A DNA stretch of 64,000 nt from Brevibacillus fulvus (GTDB lineage: Bacteria > Bacillota > Bacilli > Brevibacillales > Brevibacillaceae): NCBI RefSeq assembly GCF_016908525.1, contig NZ_JAFBEB010000004.1, positions 248,001 to 312,000 of the forward strand. The letters are read 5' to 3'. This document shows, piece by piece, positions 44,486-54,121 of this stretch; position 1 is the stretch's first letter, and each line of letters opens with the position of its first letter. The notes beneath the pieces are model-generated. The model searched no databases, was not told the DNA's origin, and saw only the letters and a list, made by a program, of their open reading frames with translations. The translations under genes and the position numbers were made by a program.

Positions 44486-44517
44486 GCTGGAGAGGCGTTT
44501 CGTCTCTCCTAAAAATT
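44486..44517 (+). terminator. Probable terminator of sspI
   Basis: GGAGAGGCG and CGTCTCTCC pair around TTT, followed by TAAAAATTTT. The U-run is interrupted, so strength is uncertain. It overlaps the 3' end of the convergent DUF1294 gene. Confidence 0.55.
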
Positions 44518-44880
44518 TTGTCCAATTAACCAGTAACCAAACACGGCCACATACATAAGGAAACAGAGCGGTGGGATGATTTGAAACATTCGATGTTTTG
44601 TTTTGTGGTGAAACAACAGCATCCCCAGCAATATCCCCGCAGGAGCGCCTGTGGCTGCGAGCAGCAGCAGGCTTCCCTCAGGTATGCGAAACCGGGCTGT
44701 TTTCGCTGATTTTTTATCAGTTGCCATCAACCAAAGAGCATATCCATTTACCAAAAGCAGCCCTGTTCCCCACAGGCTCGGCCAGCCCGCTGCCCAGCCA
44801 GCCAAAAACAGCACCCAGCTTGCCGCCAACCAGCCGTTGCGAACCCGTCTGTGCTTTTGCAGCTTGGCCTCGATTCGCAT
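44509..44880 (-). CDS. DUF1294 family membrane protein
   Basis: A 123-residue membrane protein with about four helices and the DUF1294 signature DKKSAKTARFRIPEGSLLLL, then ATGAPAGILLGMLLFHHKTKH. The function is unknown; a YsdA-like protein is the Bacillus counterpart. It starts 3 nt after the dedA stop, with GGGGGA upstream, so it is in one operon with dedA. Confidence 0.87.
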   Translation of the reverse strand: MRIEAKLQKHRRVRNGWLAASWVLFLAGWAAGWPSLWGTGLLLVNGYALWLMATDKKSAKTARFRIPEGSLLLLAATGAPAGILLGMLLFHHKTKHRMFQIIPPLCFLMYVAVFGYWLIGQNF

Positions 44881-44883
44881 GAC

Positions 44884-45507
44884 TTATTCCCCCTCTTTTT
44901 CCGTATTGTACGATTTGTTCGTCCGTACCAGTCGACGCACAATCAAGAGGAGCACGATCAAGAGCACAACTGCTCCCAGCGCATAAAAACCGTATCGGCG
45001 CGTCAGTTCAACGATCGATTCCATGCTTTTGCCAAAAAAATGGCCAAGGAAGTAAAAGAACGCTGTCCACAACAAGCCGATCGGATAGGCGATCAGCGCG
45101 TACCGCCGATAGGTCATTCCCCCCATTGCCACAATATACGGAACCAGATGGCGAACTACCGGGAACAGATAGCTGAAACAGAGTGAATACGTACCGTATC
45201 GATGTATTAACGCGGTAGACCGTTGTATGGTCTTTTCCATTTTTTCCTTTTTTGAGAGCCAGTCCAAGATCGGTTTCCCAAACCATTTGCCCAGGAAGTA
45301 GCCGATCGACAATCCGGAAGAAACGCCCAGATAGCCAAACAAAAACGCATAGAACGGATCGAGCAGGCCGATCGAACCTAAAAAACCGCCCGTTGCGACC
45401 ACCAATTCATCCGGAATCGGCAGGCCGACGATGCCCAGCCAGAGCAAGAAGAATATGGCTACATATCCGTAATGCTCGATGATCGACATAAGCATGTTCA
45501 TGTGCAT
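44884..45507 (-). CDS. DedA family membrane protein
   Basis: A 207-residue DedA/SNARE-associated protein, a family that includes undecaprenyl-phosphate flippases (UptA-type) and phospholipid scramblases. Landmarks are LGIVGLPIPDELVVATGGFLG, with the conserved E and P residues, then FSYLFPVVRHLVPYIVAMGGM, the family arginine motif. The C-terminal helix ends in a basic tail. The ATG at 45507 has AAGGGG at 10 nt; ATGs at 45501 and 45492 are alternatives. A terminator-bearing leader lies upstream. Confidence 0.88.
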   Translation of the reverse strand: MHMNMLMSIIEHYGYVAIFFLLWLGIVGLPIPDELVVATGGFLGSIGLLDPFYAFLFGYLGVSSGLSIGYFLGKWFGKPILDWLSKKEKMEKTIQRSTALIHRYGTYSLCFSYLFPVVRHLVPYIVAMGGMTYRRYALIAYPIGLLWTAFFYFLGHFFGKSMESIVELTRRYGFYALGAVVLLIVLLLIVRRLVRTNKSYNTEKEGE

Positions 45508-45661
45508 AAAGTTGTATCCCCTTACCGCTTGCCTGGGCGCAAAACATCGACAACCAACCGTCAGTTGATTACCGACAAAAAGCCACATTCACAACAAGCT
45601 GTATGAAATGGTATGCTCATCAAACGTTCACTGCTGTCCTGCCGGCAGCGCACGTTCCCCG

Positions 45662-45792
45662 AAAAAAACGCTTCCGGAAATCGAAAGCGTTTGTTGGCGG
45701 TTGCGGGCCAGTTCGCCCTTGAACCCCTCACCGGTCAGTCCGGTCCAGATCATAGACATCCAAAAGATCAGCGCATGTTTCGTTTGCCCTAA
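45662..45792 (-). ncRNA. Candidate small RNA or attenuating leader upstream of dedA
   Basis: A strong promoter is followed about 130 nt later by an intrinsic terminator (stem 45667-45673/45685-45691, U-run 45668-45662). Within the transcript the minus strand has ACCGG-actga-CCGGT and GTTC/GAAC hairpins. It matches none of the riboswitch consensus patterns I know. It could be a free small RNA, an attenuator of dedA, or a short coding unit: a frame from ATG at 45759 reads MSMIWTGLTGEGFKGEL and onward but has no ribosome site and runs through the terminator. Confidence 0.4.
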
Positions 45793-45798
45793 GTCCAC

Positions 45799-45828
45799 AT
45801 TATAACAAAGGCCGCATGGCACCAGCAA
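45799..45828 (-). promoter_or_regulatory. Strong promoter downstream of moaB
   Basis: TTGCTG (45828-45823), 18 bp, then an extended -10 TGT-TATAAT (45804-45799) on the minus strand, just after the moaB stop. Confidence 0.7.
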
Positions 45829-45844
45829 ACGAAACTCAATCCGA

Positions 45845-46351
45845 TCATTTATGCAATTCCCGGACAACGTGGCCCAACTCGGGAATGATCAGCTTCTCCA
45901 TGGCGAGACGGACCGCTCCGGTAGAACCGGGCGTGGAAAAGATCGCTTTTCCCCTGTAAGTGCCGGCGATCGCCCGGCTGAGCATGGCCGCTGAGCCGAT
46001 ATCGTCCTGGTAGCTCAGCATCCGAAACAATTCGCCAAAGCCCGGCATTTCTTTTTCCAGCAATGCTTGGACCGCTTCATAAGTGGTATCGCGGGGGGAA
46101 ATACCTGTTCCCCCATTCAACAGGATCACTTGAACGGCGGGATGCCTGCGCCCTGCTTCGATCGCGGATGTGATCTCGGCAGGTTCGTCCTTGACGATTT
46201 GATATAAGGCGGTTTGGTGACCTGCTTGTTCCAACAGTTGCATCATTAATTGGCCACTTTTGTCTGTTGTTTCATCCCGCGTATCCGAGACGGTAATAAC
46301 CATACAAACGACCGACTGAGGCGCAGCTTTTTTATGCTCTGCCGTGCTCAT
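45845..46351 (-). CDS. moaB: MoaB/Mog family molybdenum cofactor biosynthesis protein
   Basis: A 168-residue MoCF-domain protein that binds or adenylates molybdopterin. The family motifs VVCMVITVSDTRDETTDKSG, ILLNGGTGISPRDTTYEAV and IFSTPGSTGAVRLAMEKLI are complete, with the conserved Asp in the SPRD loop. Whether it is the active adenylyltransferase or a MoaB-like form is unclear. No other cofactor genes are adjacent. Confidence 0.9.
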   Translation of the reverse strand: MSTAEHKKAAPQSVVCMVITVSDTRDETTDKSGQLMMQLLEQAGHQTALYQIVKDEPAEITSAIEAGRRHPAVQVILLNGGTGISPRDTTYEAVQALLEKEMPGFGELFRMLSYQDDIGSAAMLSRAIAGTYRGKAIFSTPGSTGAVRLAMEKLIIPELGHVVRELHK

Positions 46352-46514
46352 GGATTTCTCCCTCTTTCCCCCGAATTGTTTCTGATTTATTTGTTTCTGA
46401 TTTATTTTTCTTATTTTTCATCGTTCTCTCTATTCTACGGCTCTGTTTCTCCGCCGTCAAAACATCCCGGCCGGCAAATCCACTCCATTTGCCATAGAAA
46501 AACAGAGAAACCTG

Positions 46515-46543
46515 TTTTCAGGCAATTCCCAGTTCAGTATACT
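46515..46543 (+). promoter_or_regulatory. Possible promoter of the KtrB-like gene
   Basis: TTTTCA (46515-46520), 17 bp, TATACT (46538-46543), about 145 nt upstream of the start. A short hairpin GAAGC-gatt-GCTTC with GTTTTGTTTT behind it (46632-46654) lies in the leader and could act as a weak attenuator. The rest of the 46352-46688 gap shows nothing I can name. Confidence 0.45.
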
Positions 46544-46688
46544 TGCAGTATTCAAAACTTGCCAGCCACCTTCTTTATCGTACTGGCCAAAGATCATTGC
46601 TATTCATGACGATTGGCAGCATACTAAGCATGAAGCGATTGCTTCGTTTTGTTTTGCCCAAGTTGAATCAGATTCGAGGTATGAACAT

Positions 46689-48035
46689 ATGGTTAAACGA
46701 CTGTTTGATACGTTTCATCTCGATCCGCCCAAAATTTTGGTCTTGGGCTTTGCCCTGATTATTTTCCTCGGTGCCTTTTTGTTAACGCTGCCGGCGGCAA
46801 CCGTCGACGGTCTTGGCCTGTCATGGCTGAACGCATTGTTTACCGCCACCTCGGCGACATGTGTCACCGGGTTGGTTGTCGTTGATACCGGATCAACGTT
46901 TACCCTGTTCGGCCAGTTGGTCATTTTATCGTTGATCCAGGTTGGCGGTTTAGGGTTTATGACCTTTTCCACCTTCTTCGCCTTTTTGGTCGGAAAACGC
47001 ATTTCGCTGCGCGAACGGCTGCTGCTCCAGGAATCGCTGAACCAGGTTTCCATGGAAGGTGTCGTCCGGTTAGCCAGAAGGATTATGCTCTTTACGATAG
47101 CAATTGAATCCGCGGGGGGCTTGCTGCTCGGTTGGCGCTTTTCGTTTGACATGCCGGCGGGCAGAGCCTTCTACTATGGCTTTTTTCACAGCATTTCCAA
47201 CTTTAACAATGCCGGATTTGACTTGATGGGTGACTTCGCCAGCCTCACCTACTATGTAGAAGATCCGCTCGTGAATCTTGTCGTTTGTACCTTGATTATT
47301 CTGGGCGGGATCGGTTTTATTGTGATGAGTGAGTTGTATGAATACCGCCACACCAAGCGGTTATCGCTGCATGCCAAAGTAGTGTTGGCCACCACGGCAT
47401 TTCTGCTTGCTTTCGGCACCGTCCTGATCTTTCTGATGGAATATACCAATCCGAAGACATTGCAGCCATTGTCTCTCGTCGGAAAAGTGCTCGCTTCCCT
47501 TTATCAGTCGGTGACGCCGCGGACCGCCGGCTCGAATACGCTCAGCATCGGTGATCTGCAGCAAACGACACTGCTTTTGATCATTTTCCTGATGTTTATC
47601 GGGGCATCCCCCGGTTCAACCGGCGGCGGGATTAAAACAACCACGTTTGCCACCCTGCTCGGCGCGGTTTTTTCGCAAATCAGAGGAAAAGAAGATGTCA
47701 TTTTCTTTCGCCAGCGAATTTTGCCCAGCATGATTTACAAGTCCTTGACGGTCACCGTCAGCGGATTGTTTGTTGTCATGCTCGTCACGATGCTGCTGAC
47801 CGTAACCGAGCGAGGAATCGATTTTCTGATGATCTTGTTTGAAGCTACATCCGCCTTTGCCACGACTGGCTTGTCGATGGGATTGACGCCGCATTTGTCA
47901 CCCATCGGCAAAATTATCATCATGCTGACGATGTTTGCCGGCCGGCTCGGTCCGCTCACCATCGCTTTTGCCTTGGCACAGCGCAAGCAGAAAGAATATT
48001 TCCGTTATCCGAAAGGAAAAATCATGATTGGCTAA
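46689..48035 (+). CDS. KtrB-type potassium transporter (TrkH family)
   Basis: A 448-residue membrane protein with four M1-P-M2 repeats of the Ktr/Trk potassium-uptake family. Selectivity-filter-like segments are TATSATCVTGLVVVD, SISNFNNAGFDLM, SVTPRTAGSNTL and EATSAFATTGLSMG, each with the central Gly. GASPGSTGGGIKTTT marks the intramembrane gate. It needs an RCK partner, probably the KtrA-like protein at 43.4-44.1 kb. The start ATG has GAGGT at 9 nt. Confidence 0.92.
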   Translation: MVKRLFDTFHLDPPKILVLGFALIIFLGAFLLTLPAATVDGLGLSWLNALFTATSATCVTGLVVVDTGSTFTLFGQLVILSLIQVGGLGFMTFSTFFAFLVGKRISLRERLLLQESLNQVSMEGVVRLARRIMLFTIAIESAGGLLLGWRFSFDMPAGRAFYYGFFHSISNFNNAGFDLMGDFASLTYYVEDPLVNLVVCTLIILGGIGFIVMSELYEYRHTKRLSLHAKVVLATTAFLLAFGTVLIFLMEYTNPKTLQPLSLVGKVLASLYQSVTPRTAGSNTLSIGDLQQTTLLLIIFLMFIGASPGSTGGGIKTTTFATLLGAVFSQIRGKEDVIFFRQRILPSMIYKSLTVTVSGLFVVMLVTMLLTVTERGIDFLMILFEATSAFATTGLSMGLTPHLSPIGKIIIMLTMFAGRLGPLTIAFALAQRKQKEYFRYPKGKIMIG

Positions 48036-48039
48036 CAAA

Positions 48040-48085
48040 AAAAAACAGGCGAACTGCCAACAGCGGTCGCCTGTTTTTTCGTTTT
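48040..48085. terminator. Bidirectional terminator between the KtrB-like gene and leuB
   Basis: AACAGGCGA and TCGCCTGTT pair across a 14-nt loop, with long A- and T-tracts on the two sides. It ends both the KtrB-like gene and the ilv-leu operon. Confidence 0.9.
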
Positions 48086-48098
48086 TCAACGTTAGAAG

Positions 48099-49202
48099 CT
48101 AAACGGTCTTCGCAGCCAACTGTTTTTCCAGTTCAGCCAGTACGAGCTCGCCCATCTTGATCGTACCGATCGCATTGCTGCGATCTTCGGCGATGTCACC
48201 GGTACGATGTCCGGCTTCCAGCACGGCCCAAACCGCCCCTTCCACCGCATTTGCGGCTTCATCCAATCCGAGCGACAGACGCAGCATCATCGCTGCCGAA
48301 AGAATGGTCGCCAACGGGTTGGCAATGCCCTGTCCGGCAATATCCGGAGCGGAACCGTGCACAGGTTCGTACAGGCCAAAGCTTCCATCCGCCAGACTGG
48401 CAGACGCCAGCATGCCGATGGAACCGGTCAGCATGGCCGCCTGGTCGCTGAGAATGTCGCCAAACATATTTTCCGTCACGATCACGTCAAATTGTTTCGG
48501 CGCACGCACCAGCTGCATGGCACAAGAGTCGACGAGCTGGTGGCTGAGTTCCACATCGGGATATTCGGCGCCAATCCGCTCGGCCACTTTCCGCCACAGG
48601 CGGGAGCTCTCCAATACGTTGGCCTTGTCTACCGAGACCACCCGTTTTTGCCGTTTGCGCGCCAGCTCGAATGCTACCCGCAAAATACGTTCGATCTCGT
48701 CTTCGTGATAGATGCATTGATCGACTGCCGCCTCGCGCCCATCTTCCGTCGTGTAGCGTTTTTTCTCGCCAAAATAAATCCCGCCGGTCAATTCCCGAAC
48801 GACAACGAGGTCTACCCCGGACACGACTTCCGGTTTGAGTGACGAAGCAGCTACCAAAGTCGGGTGCATAGTGGCCGGACGAACATTGGCGAACAGCCCC
48901 AGCTGCTTGCGGATGCCCAGCAACCCGGTTTCCGGGCGCAAATGGCCCGGGTTTTGGTCCCATTTTGGTCCGCCAACAGCACCCAGCAACACGGCATCGG
49001 CCGCTTTGCATGTCGCAACCGTTTCTTCAGGGAGAGGGACACCATCTGTATCGATGGCAATTCCCCCGATGCGTCCGTACTTGATTTCCAGGGTAATCCC
49101 TGTTCGCTCAGCCACAAAGTTTAGTACTTTTACCGCTTCTGCTACAATCTCCGGTCCAATTCCATCGCCCGGCAGAACAGCAATTGTATATGTGCTCTTC
49201 AT
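48099..49202 (-). CDS. leuB: 3-isopropylmalate dehydrogenase
   Basis: NAD-dependent oxidative decarboxylase of leucine synthesis. The 367 residues show [19 protein letters not shown], the substrate-arginine region [29 protein letters not shown] and [17 protein letters not shown]. All are typical of LeuB rather than isocitrate dehydrogenase. It is the last gene of the ilv-leu operon, and leuC and leuD do not follow it. Confidence 0.96.
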   Translation of the reverse strand: MKSTYTIAVLPGDGIGPEIVAEAVKVLNFVAERTGITLEIKYGRIGGIAIDTDGVPLPEETVATCKAADAVLLGAVGGPKWDQNPGHLRPETGLLGIRKQLGLFANVRPATMHPTLVAASSLKPEVVSGVDLVVVRELTGGIYFGEKKRYTTEDGREAAVDQCIYHEDEIERILRVAFELARKRQKRVVSVDKANVLESSRLWRKVAERIGAEYPDVELSHQLVDSCAMQLVRAPKQFDVIVTENMFGDILSDQAAMLTGSIGMLASASLADGSFGLYEPVHGSAPDIAGQGIANPLATILSAAMMLRLSLGLDEAANAVEGAVWAVLEAGHRTGDIAEDRSNAIGTIKMGELVLAELEKQLAAKTV

Positions 49203-49257
49203 CCTCGTCTCTCCCCTAATGAACCGATCTTTTTCGTTTCGTCGTCAAGGCCATCGG

Positions 49258-50790
49258 TCAAACTGTTGCAGCGACCGATTCGCCGCGCCGTTCGACGATT
49301 TTGTTGATTGCCCGCACATAGGCAATCGCGCTCGCTTCCAAAATATCGGTGCTGACGCCCCGCCCTGTGACACTGACGTTTCCCTGCTGCAGTTGCACGA
49401 ATACTTCGCCCAAAGCATCTTTTCCGTGCGTAACAGAGTTGATTTTGTAATCGATCAGGGTAATCTCCTCGCCGGTGGCACGATCGATCGCTTTATAGAT
49501 CGCGTCAACCGAACCGTTACCGGTAGCCGCTTCTTCACATGTGCTGCCATCCTGGCGAACGAGGCGGACGCTTGCCGTTGGCACAGACAGATTGCCGTAG
49601 CTGAGTTGAATCGATTCCAGCTGATACGTTTCGGAAACAGCAGCTACTTTCGTATCGACGAGCGCGCGAATATCTTCATCTGTAATGTCTTTCTTTTTGT
49701 CGCAAAGCACTTTGAAATCGGCAAACGCCTTGTCGATCTCCGCCTGCTCCAGCTGGTAACCGAGTTCGTTCAGCTTTTCCTTGAAAGCGTGCCGGCCGGA
49801 GTGTTTGCCCAGCACCAGCAGGTTGGACTTAAAGCCGACCGTTTCCGGTCTGATAATCTCATACGTGCTTGCCTCTTTCAGCACGCCGTCTTGATGGATG
49901 CCCGACTCATGGGCAAATGCGTTGGCCCCGACAACCGCTTTGTTCCCCGGCACAATCATCCCGGTAAGACGGCTGACCAGTTGGCTGGTACGGGCAATTT
50001 CGCGAAGATTCAGGGAGGTGGTCGCCTGGTAATAATCTTTGCGCGTTTCGAGCGCAAGGGCAACTTCTTCCAATGCCGCGTTCCCGGCCCGTTCGCCAAT
50101 GCCGTTGATCGTCCCTTCCACCTGGGTAACGCCTGCTTCGATCGCGGCCAAACTGTTGGCAACGGCCATCCCCAAATCATCATGGCAGTGACAGCTCAGT
50201 TTGACATTTTCAATGCCCGCTACGCGAAGCTGCAGTTCACGGAAAATGTTCCCGTAATCTTTTGGCGTCATATAGCCGACAGTGTCCGGAATGTTGACAA
50301 TCGTTGCCCCTGCCGCGATCACCGCCTGCACTACCTCAGCGAGAAACAAAATTTCTGTGCGTGCCGCGTCCTCTGCCGAAAATTCCACCTGGTCAAAGTA
50401 TTTTTTCGCGTAGCGAACGGCTTCGACCGCCCTCTCCAGCACTTGCTCCTTGCTCATTTTCAGTTTGTATTCCCGATGGATCGGCGAGGTGGCCAAAAAT
50501 ACGTGCAAACATGGGCTTTCCGCATGGCGCAGCGCTTCATACGCCTGATCCATATCGTGTTTCACCGCACGGGCCAAACTGACGACTGTGGAATTTTTTA
50601 TTTTTGACGCAATCTCCGCAACTGATCGTTGATCACCGGGAGAGGCTGCGGCAAAACCGGCCTCAATCCGCGTTACGCCCAGTCTTTCTAGTTGTAATGC
50701 GATCTCCAGCTTCTCATTTAAACTCAAATTCACCCCTGGAGATTGCTCGCCATCCCGTAAGGTCGTATCAAAGATCTCAATTTTCCGCAT
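49258..50790 (-). CDS. leuA: 2-isopropylmalate synthase
   Basis: Condenses acetyl-CoA with 2-ketoisovalerate, the first leucine-specific step. The 510 residues have the catalytic TIM barrel with [32 protein letters not shown] (metal-binding His pair) and [14 protein letters not shown]. The C-terminal leucine-binding regulatory domain begins around residue 380 ([19 protein letters not shown]). The ATG at 50790 has GGAGG at 8 nt and yields [14 protein letters not shown]; an upstream GTG at 50799 overlaps the ribosome site. Confidence 0.96.
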   Translation of the reverse strand: MRKIEIFDTTLRDGEQSPGVNLSLNEKLEIALQLERLGVTRIEAGFAAASPGDQRSVAEIASKIKNSTVVSLARAVKHDMDQAYEALRHAESPCLHVFLATSPIHREYKLKMSKEQVLERAVEAVRYAKKYFDQVEFSAEDAARTEILFLAEVVQAVIAAGATIVNIPDTVGYMTPKDYGNIFRELQLRVAGIENVKLSCHCHDDLGMAVANSLAAIEAGVTQVEGTINGIGERAGNAALEEVALALETRKDYYQATTSLNLREIARTSQLVSRLTGMIVPGNKAVVGANAFAHESGIHQDGVLKEASTYEIIRPETVGFKSNLLVLGKHSGRHAFKEKLNELGYQLEQAEIDKAFADFKVLCDKKKDITDEDIRALVDTKVAAVSETYQLESIQLSYGNLSVPTASVRLVRQDGSTCEEAATGNGSVDAIYKAIDRATGEEITLIDYKINSVTHGKDALGEVFVQLQQGNVSVTGRGVSTDILEASAIAYVRAINKIVERRGESVAATV

Positions 50791-50837
50791 ACTCTCCACC
50801 TCCGTTTTGATTTATCCGTTTTCTTGCTTATTTGTCG

Positions 50838-51830
50838 TTATTCTTTATTCAACCAGGACATCATCTTGCGCAATTTTTCGCCAACCTGTTCAATGCCATG
50901 CTCGCTTTCCAAACGGCGACGGGCGTTGAACGAAGGACGGTTCGCCTGATTTTCCAAGATCCAGTTGCGAGCAAAGGTTCCATCCTGGATTTCGCGCAAT
51001 ACTTTTTTCATTTCCGCCCGGGTTTCATCGGTAACAATCCGGCGGCCGGTGCTGTAGTCGCCATATTCGGCAGTATCGCTGATGGAGTAACGCATCCGCG
51101 CCAATCCGCCTTCATACATCAAATCAACGATCAGTTTCAACTCATGCAAGCATTCAAAGTAGGCGATTTCCGGTTTGTAACCTGCTTCCACCAGCGTGTC
51201 AAAGCCCGCTTTCACCAGTTCGGAAACACCGCCGCAAAGAACAGCCTGCTCGCCGAACAGATCGGTTTCTGTTTCTTCGCGGAAGGTAGTTTCAATGACA
51301 CCGGCATGAGTGCTGCCGATTCCGCTTGCGTAAGCCAAAGCTTTGGCGTGCGCTTGACCGGAGTGGTCTTGATGTACAGCGATCAGCGATGGTACGCCAA
51401 AACCTTCTACGTAAACACGGCGTACGAGATGTCCCGGGCTTTTCGGCGCGATCATCACGACATCCACGTCTGCTGGCGGTACGATTTGGCCAAAGTGAAT
51501 GTTAAAACCGTGCGAAAAACTCAACGTGCTGCCGGGTTTGAGGTTCGGAGCAATCTCATCGCGGTACACTTGCGCCTGTCTTTCATCCGGCATCAAGATT
51601 TGCACGAAATCAGCCTGGCGAGTTGCTTCCGCCACCGAGCACACGACAAAACCGTCTTTTTCCGCCTGCTCCCAAGATTTCCCCGGGCGCAACCCGACGA
51701 TTACTTTACAACCGCTGTCGCGCAAGTTTTGCGCTTGGGCATGCCCTTGGCTGCCGTAACCGATGATCGCGATTGTCTTTCCATTTAAAACCTCTTTGTT
51801 AACATCTGCTTCGTAGAACATTTTTACCAT
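50838..51830 (-). CDS. ilvC: Ketol-acid reductoisomerase
   Basis: Converts acetolactate or acetohydroxybutyrate to the dihydroxy acids of the valine, leucine and isoleucine pathways. The 330-residue class I enzyme starts with the NADPH fold [31 protein letters not shown] and the metal-binding [22 protein letters not shown] are intact. GGGAGG precedes the ATG. Confidence 0.97.
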   Translation of the reverse strand: MVKMFYEADVNKEVLNGKTIAIIGYGSQGHAQAQNLRDSGCKVIVGLRPGKSWEQAEKDGFVVCSVAEATRQADFVQILMPDERQAQVYRDEIAPNLKPGSTLSFSHGFNIHFGQIVPPADVDVVMIAPKSPGHLVRRVYVEGFGVPSLIAVHQDHSGQAHAKALAYASGIGSTHAGVIETTFREETETDLFGEQAVLCGGVSELVKAGFDTLVEAGYKPEIAYFECLHELKLIVDLMYEGGLARMRYSISDTAEYGDYSTGRRIVTDETRAEMKKVLREIQDGTFARNWILENQANRPSFNARRRLESEHGIEQVGEKLRKMMSWLNKE

Positions 51831-51870
51831 GATTGTTTCCTCCCTGAAATTGGATTATTTATTGGATAAA

Positions 51871-52368
51871 TTAGATACTTGCTGCTTCAACGACATTGCT
51901 GCGGGCCATCGCCATCGACCCGGTGCGGGTCAGTTCGATGATCCCGTATGTTTTTAACAGAACAAGCAAGGCATCGATCTTTTCTGTATCCCCAGTCGCC
52001 TGAATAATCAAGGAATTCGGACCGATGTCGACGATGGAAGCGCGGAACGGTTCGATAATGCCGTTTAACTCCACCATCTGGCTGGGTTTGGCGCTAACCT
52101 TGATCAAAGCAAGCTCGCGGGACACAAACGGATTTTTGCTCAGGTTGGTTACGGAGATGACGTCGATCAGTTTGGTCAGCTGTTTCATCAATTGATTGAT
52201 TTGATGATCGTCTCCCGTTGTCGTAATAATCATCCGGGATAGGCCCGCTTCTTCACTCGCGCCTACCGTGATGCTGTCGATGTTGAATCCGCGTTGGCCA
52301 AACAAAGTGGCGACGCGCGTCAATACTCCGGGTTGGTCATTTACAAACAAGGCGATCGTATGCTGCAT
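51871..52368 (-). CDS. ilvN: Acetolactate synthase small (regulatory) subunit
   Basis: The 165-residue valine-sensing subunit. The N-terminal ACT domain HTIALFVNDQPGVLTRVATLF and the second domain VSAKPSQMVELNGIIEPFRA are typical; family names ilvH and ilvN are both used. Its ATG directly abuts the ilvB stop (TAA-ATG), and the ribosome site lies in the end of ilvB. Confidence 0.95.
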   Translation of the reverse strand: MQHTIALFVNDQPGVLTRVATLFGQRGFNIDSITVGASEEAGLSRMIITTTGDDHQINQLMKQLTKLIDVISVTNLSKNPFVSRELALIKVSAKPSQMVELNGIIEPFRASIVDIGPNSLIIQATGDTEKIDALLVLLKTYGIIELTRTGSMAMARSNVVEAASI

Positions 52369-54102
52369 TTACTCGTCCCCCATTACCATTTGATCCAAGG
52401 TGTCTCCCGGTGCCACCATCGGCCAGACGTTTTCCCCGGTGGCCACGCGGAAATCAATGACAACCGGCCCGTCATATGCCAATGCTTCCGCCCATACTTT
52501 CTCCGCTTCCTCCCGGCTGCTTGCTCGCATTCCTTTTACGCCGTAAGCTTCAGCCAGCTTGACGAAGTCGGGGCTGCAGGAAAGATCGATTTGGCTGTAA
52601 CGGCTGTCGTAGAACGTTTCCTGCCACTGGCGGACCATCCCCAGCACCTGGTTGTTGACGATGACCACTTTTACCGGGATTTGATACTGTTTGACGATCG
52701 CCAGCTCCTGGTTGGTCATTTGGAATCCGCCATCGCCGACCACCGCGATCACGGTTCTTTCCGGATGAGCGATCTGCGCGCCGATCGCTGCCGGAAAACC
52801 GAAACCCATTGTCCCCAAGCCGCCCGAAGAAATCAGCGAGCGCGCGTTTTTAAACTTGTAGTATTGGGCGACCCACATTTGGTGCTGCCCGACATCCGTG
52901 GCTACAATCGCTTCCCCTTTGGTCGTGTTGTACAGCAGCTCGATCACTTCTTGCGGCTTCAGTTGCTCTCCTTTGCTGTACCGGTACGGATAAGCTTGCT
53001 GCCATTCTTTCAACTGGTCGATCCATGCTTGTGAATCACAGGCCCGCACCAGCGGAATCGCTTTTTCCAGCGTGCTTTTGACATCTCCCGCTACGCTCAC
53101 AGCGGCAGTCACGTTTTTGCCCAGCTCTGCCGGATCGATGTCGATATGAACGATGGCAGCTTTAGGCGCAAATTCTTTCGTCCGCCCCATTGTGATGCGA
53201 TCGTCAAAGCGGACGCCCATGCCGATGACACAGTCGGCATTGAGCAAAGCCTGGTTGGCCGTGTAGCTGCCGTGCATGCCAGGCATGCCCAGCGCCAGTT
53301 CATGATCACCCGGGAAGCTGCCCAAACCCATAAAGGTGTTGATCACCGGAATCCGCGCCTTTTCCGCAAAAGCCAGCAACTCTTTGTCGGCTCCTGCCGC
53401 CAGCACGCCGCCGCCGGCCATGATCACCGGCTTTTTGGCCCATTGAATGCTTTGAATAAAGGTGGCCACGTCTTCATCGCTCGGCACCAGCGTATCCTGG
53501 TAACCGCGAATTTGCACAGATTCCGGGTAATAGAACGGCGCTTTCATATTGCAAACATCTTTTGGAATGTCGATCAGGACGGGGCCTGGTCGCCCGGTCG
53601 TGGCGATGTAAAAGGCCTCCTTGACGATCTTGGGCAATTCGCGAATATCGCGAACAAAGTAGTTATGTTTGGTAATCGGCAGCGTGATGCCCGTGATATT
53701 GGCTTCCTGAAACGCGTCGGTTCCAATCAGGTTTTGCGCCACATTGCCGGTGATGCAGACGAGCGGGATCGAATCCATTTGCGCGGTGGCAATTCCCGTC
53801 ACCAGGTTGGTTGCCCCCGGACCGGACGTTGCGATGACGACGCCAGGCTTCCCGGTAGCCCGGGCATATCCGTCAGCGGCATGGATCGCTCCCTGCTCAT
53901 GGCGAGTCAGGATATGTTTGAGATAGCTGCTGTACAGCGAGTCATAAATCGGCAATACAGCCCCACCCGGATAGCCAAATACATATTCGACCTGCTCCAA
54001 GATCAAGCAGCGGAGCAGGGTTTCCGCACCGGTAATTTCTTCGCCAAGTTTCAATTCAGGCAAATTTCTCAGTTCTCTCAACGTGGCGGCTCCAATACTC
54101 AT
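52369..54102 (-). CDS. ilvB: Acetolactate synthase large subunit
   Basis: The thiamine-diphosphate-dependent catalytic subunit. The 577 residues contain EYVFGYPGGAVLPIYDSLYS, with the catalytic Glu in LTRHEQGAIHAADGYARATG. The C-terminal cofactor motif is VVGDGGFQMTNQELAIVKQY. ATG at 54102 follows AAGGAGGAG; the open frame upstream to 54237 overlies the T-box and is not coding. It is first in ilvB-ilvN-ilvC-leuA-leuB. Confidence 0.96.
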   Translation of the reverse strand: MSIGAATLRELRNLPELKLGEEITGAETLLRCLILEQVEYVFGYPGGAVLPIYDSLYSSYLKHILTRHEQGAIHAADGYARATGKPGVVIATSGPGATNLVTGIATAQMDSIPLVCITGNVAQNLIGTDAFQEANITGITLPITKHNYFVRDIRELPKIVKEAFYIATTGRPGPVLIDIPKDVCNMKAPFYYPESVQIRGYQDTLVPSDEDVATFIQSIQWAKKPVIMAGGGVLAAGADKELLAFAEKARIPVINTFMGLGSFPGDHELALGMPGMHGSYTANQALLNADCVIGMGVRFDDRITMGRTKEFAPKAAIVHIDIDPAELGKNVTAAVSVAGDVKSTLEKAIPLVRACDSQAWIDQLKEWQQAYPYRYSKGEQLKPQEVIELLYNTTKGEAIVATDVGQHQMWVAQYYKFKNARSLISSGGLGTMGFGFPAAIGAQIAHPERTVIAVVGDGGFQMTNQELAIVKQYQIPVKVVIVNNQVLGMVRQWQETFYDSRYSQIDLSCSPDFVKLAEAYGVKGMRASSREEAEKVWAEALAYDGPVVIDFRVATGENVWPMVAPGDTLDQMVMGDE

Positions 54103-54121
54103 CGTGCTCTCCTCCTTAGTA

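Noticed and set aside
45628-45867. A 79-codon minus-strand frame downstream of moaB
   Set aside because: It starts in moaB and crosses a strong promoter and a terminator without a ribosome site. Kept only as an alternative reading of the candidate RNA.
46400-46688. A ydaO-type (c-di-AMP) riboswitch upstream of the KtrB-like gene, as found in some Firmicutes
   Set aside because: I looked for the conserved ydaO core sequences and did not find them.
48835-50607. A 590-codon plus-strand frame opposite leuB and leuA
   Set aside because: It is antisense to two well-supported enzymes and spans their intergenic gap, with no recognisable domain.
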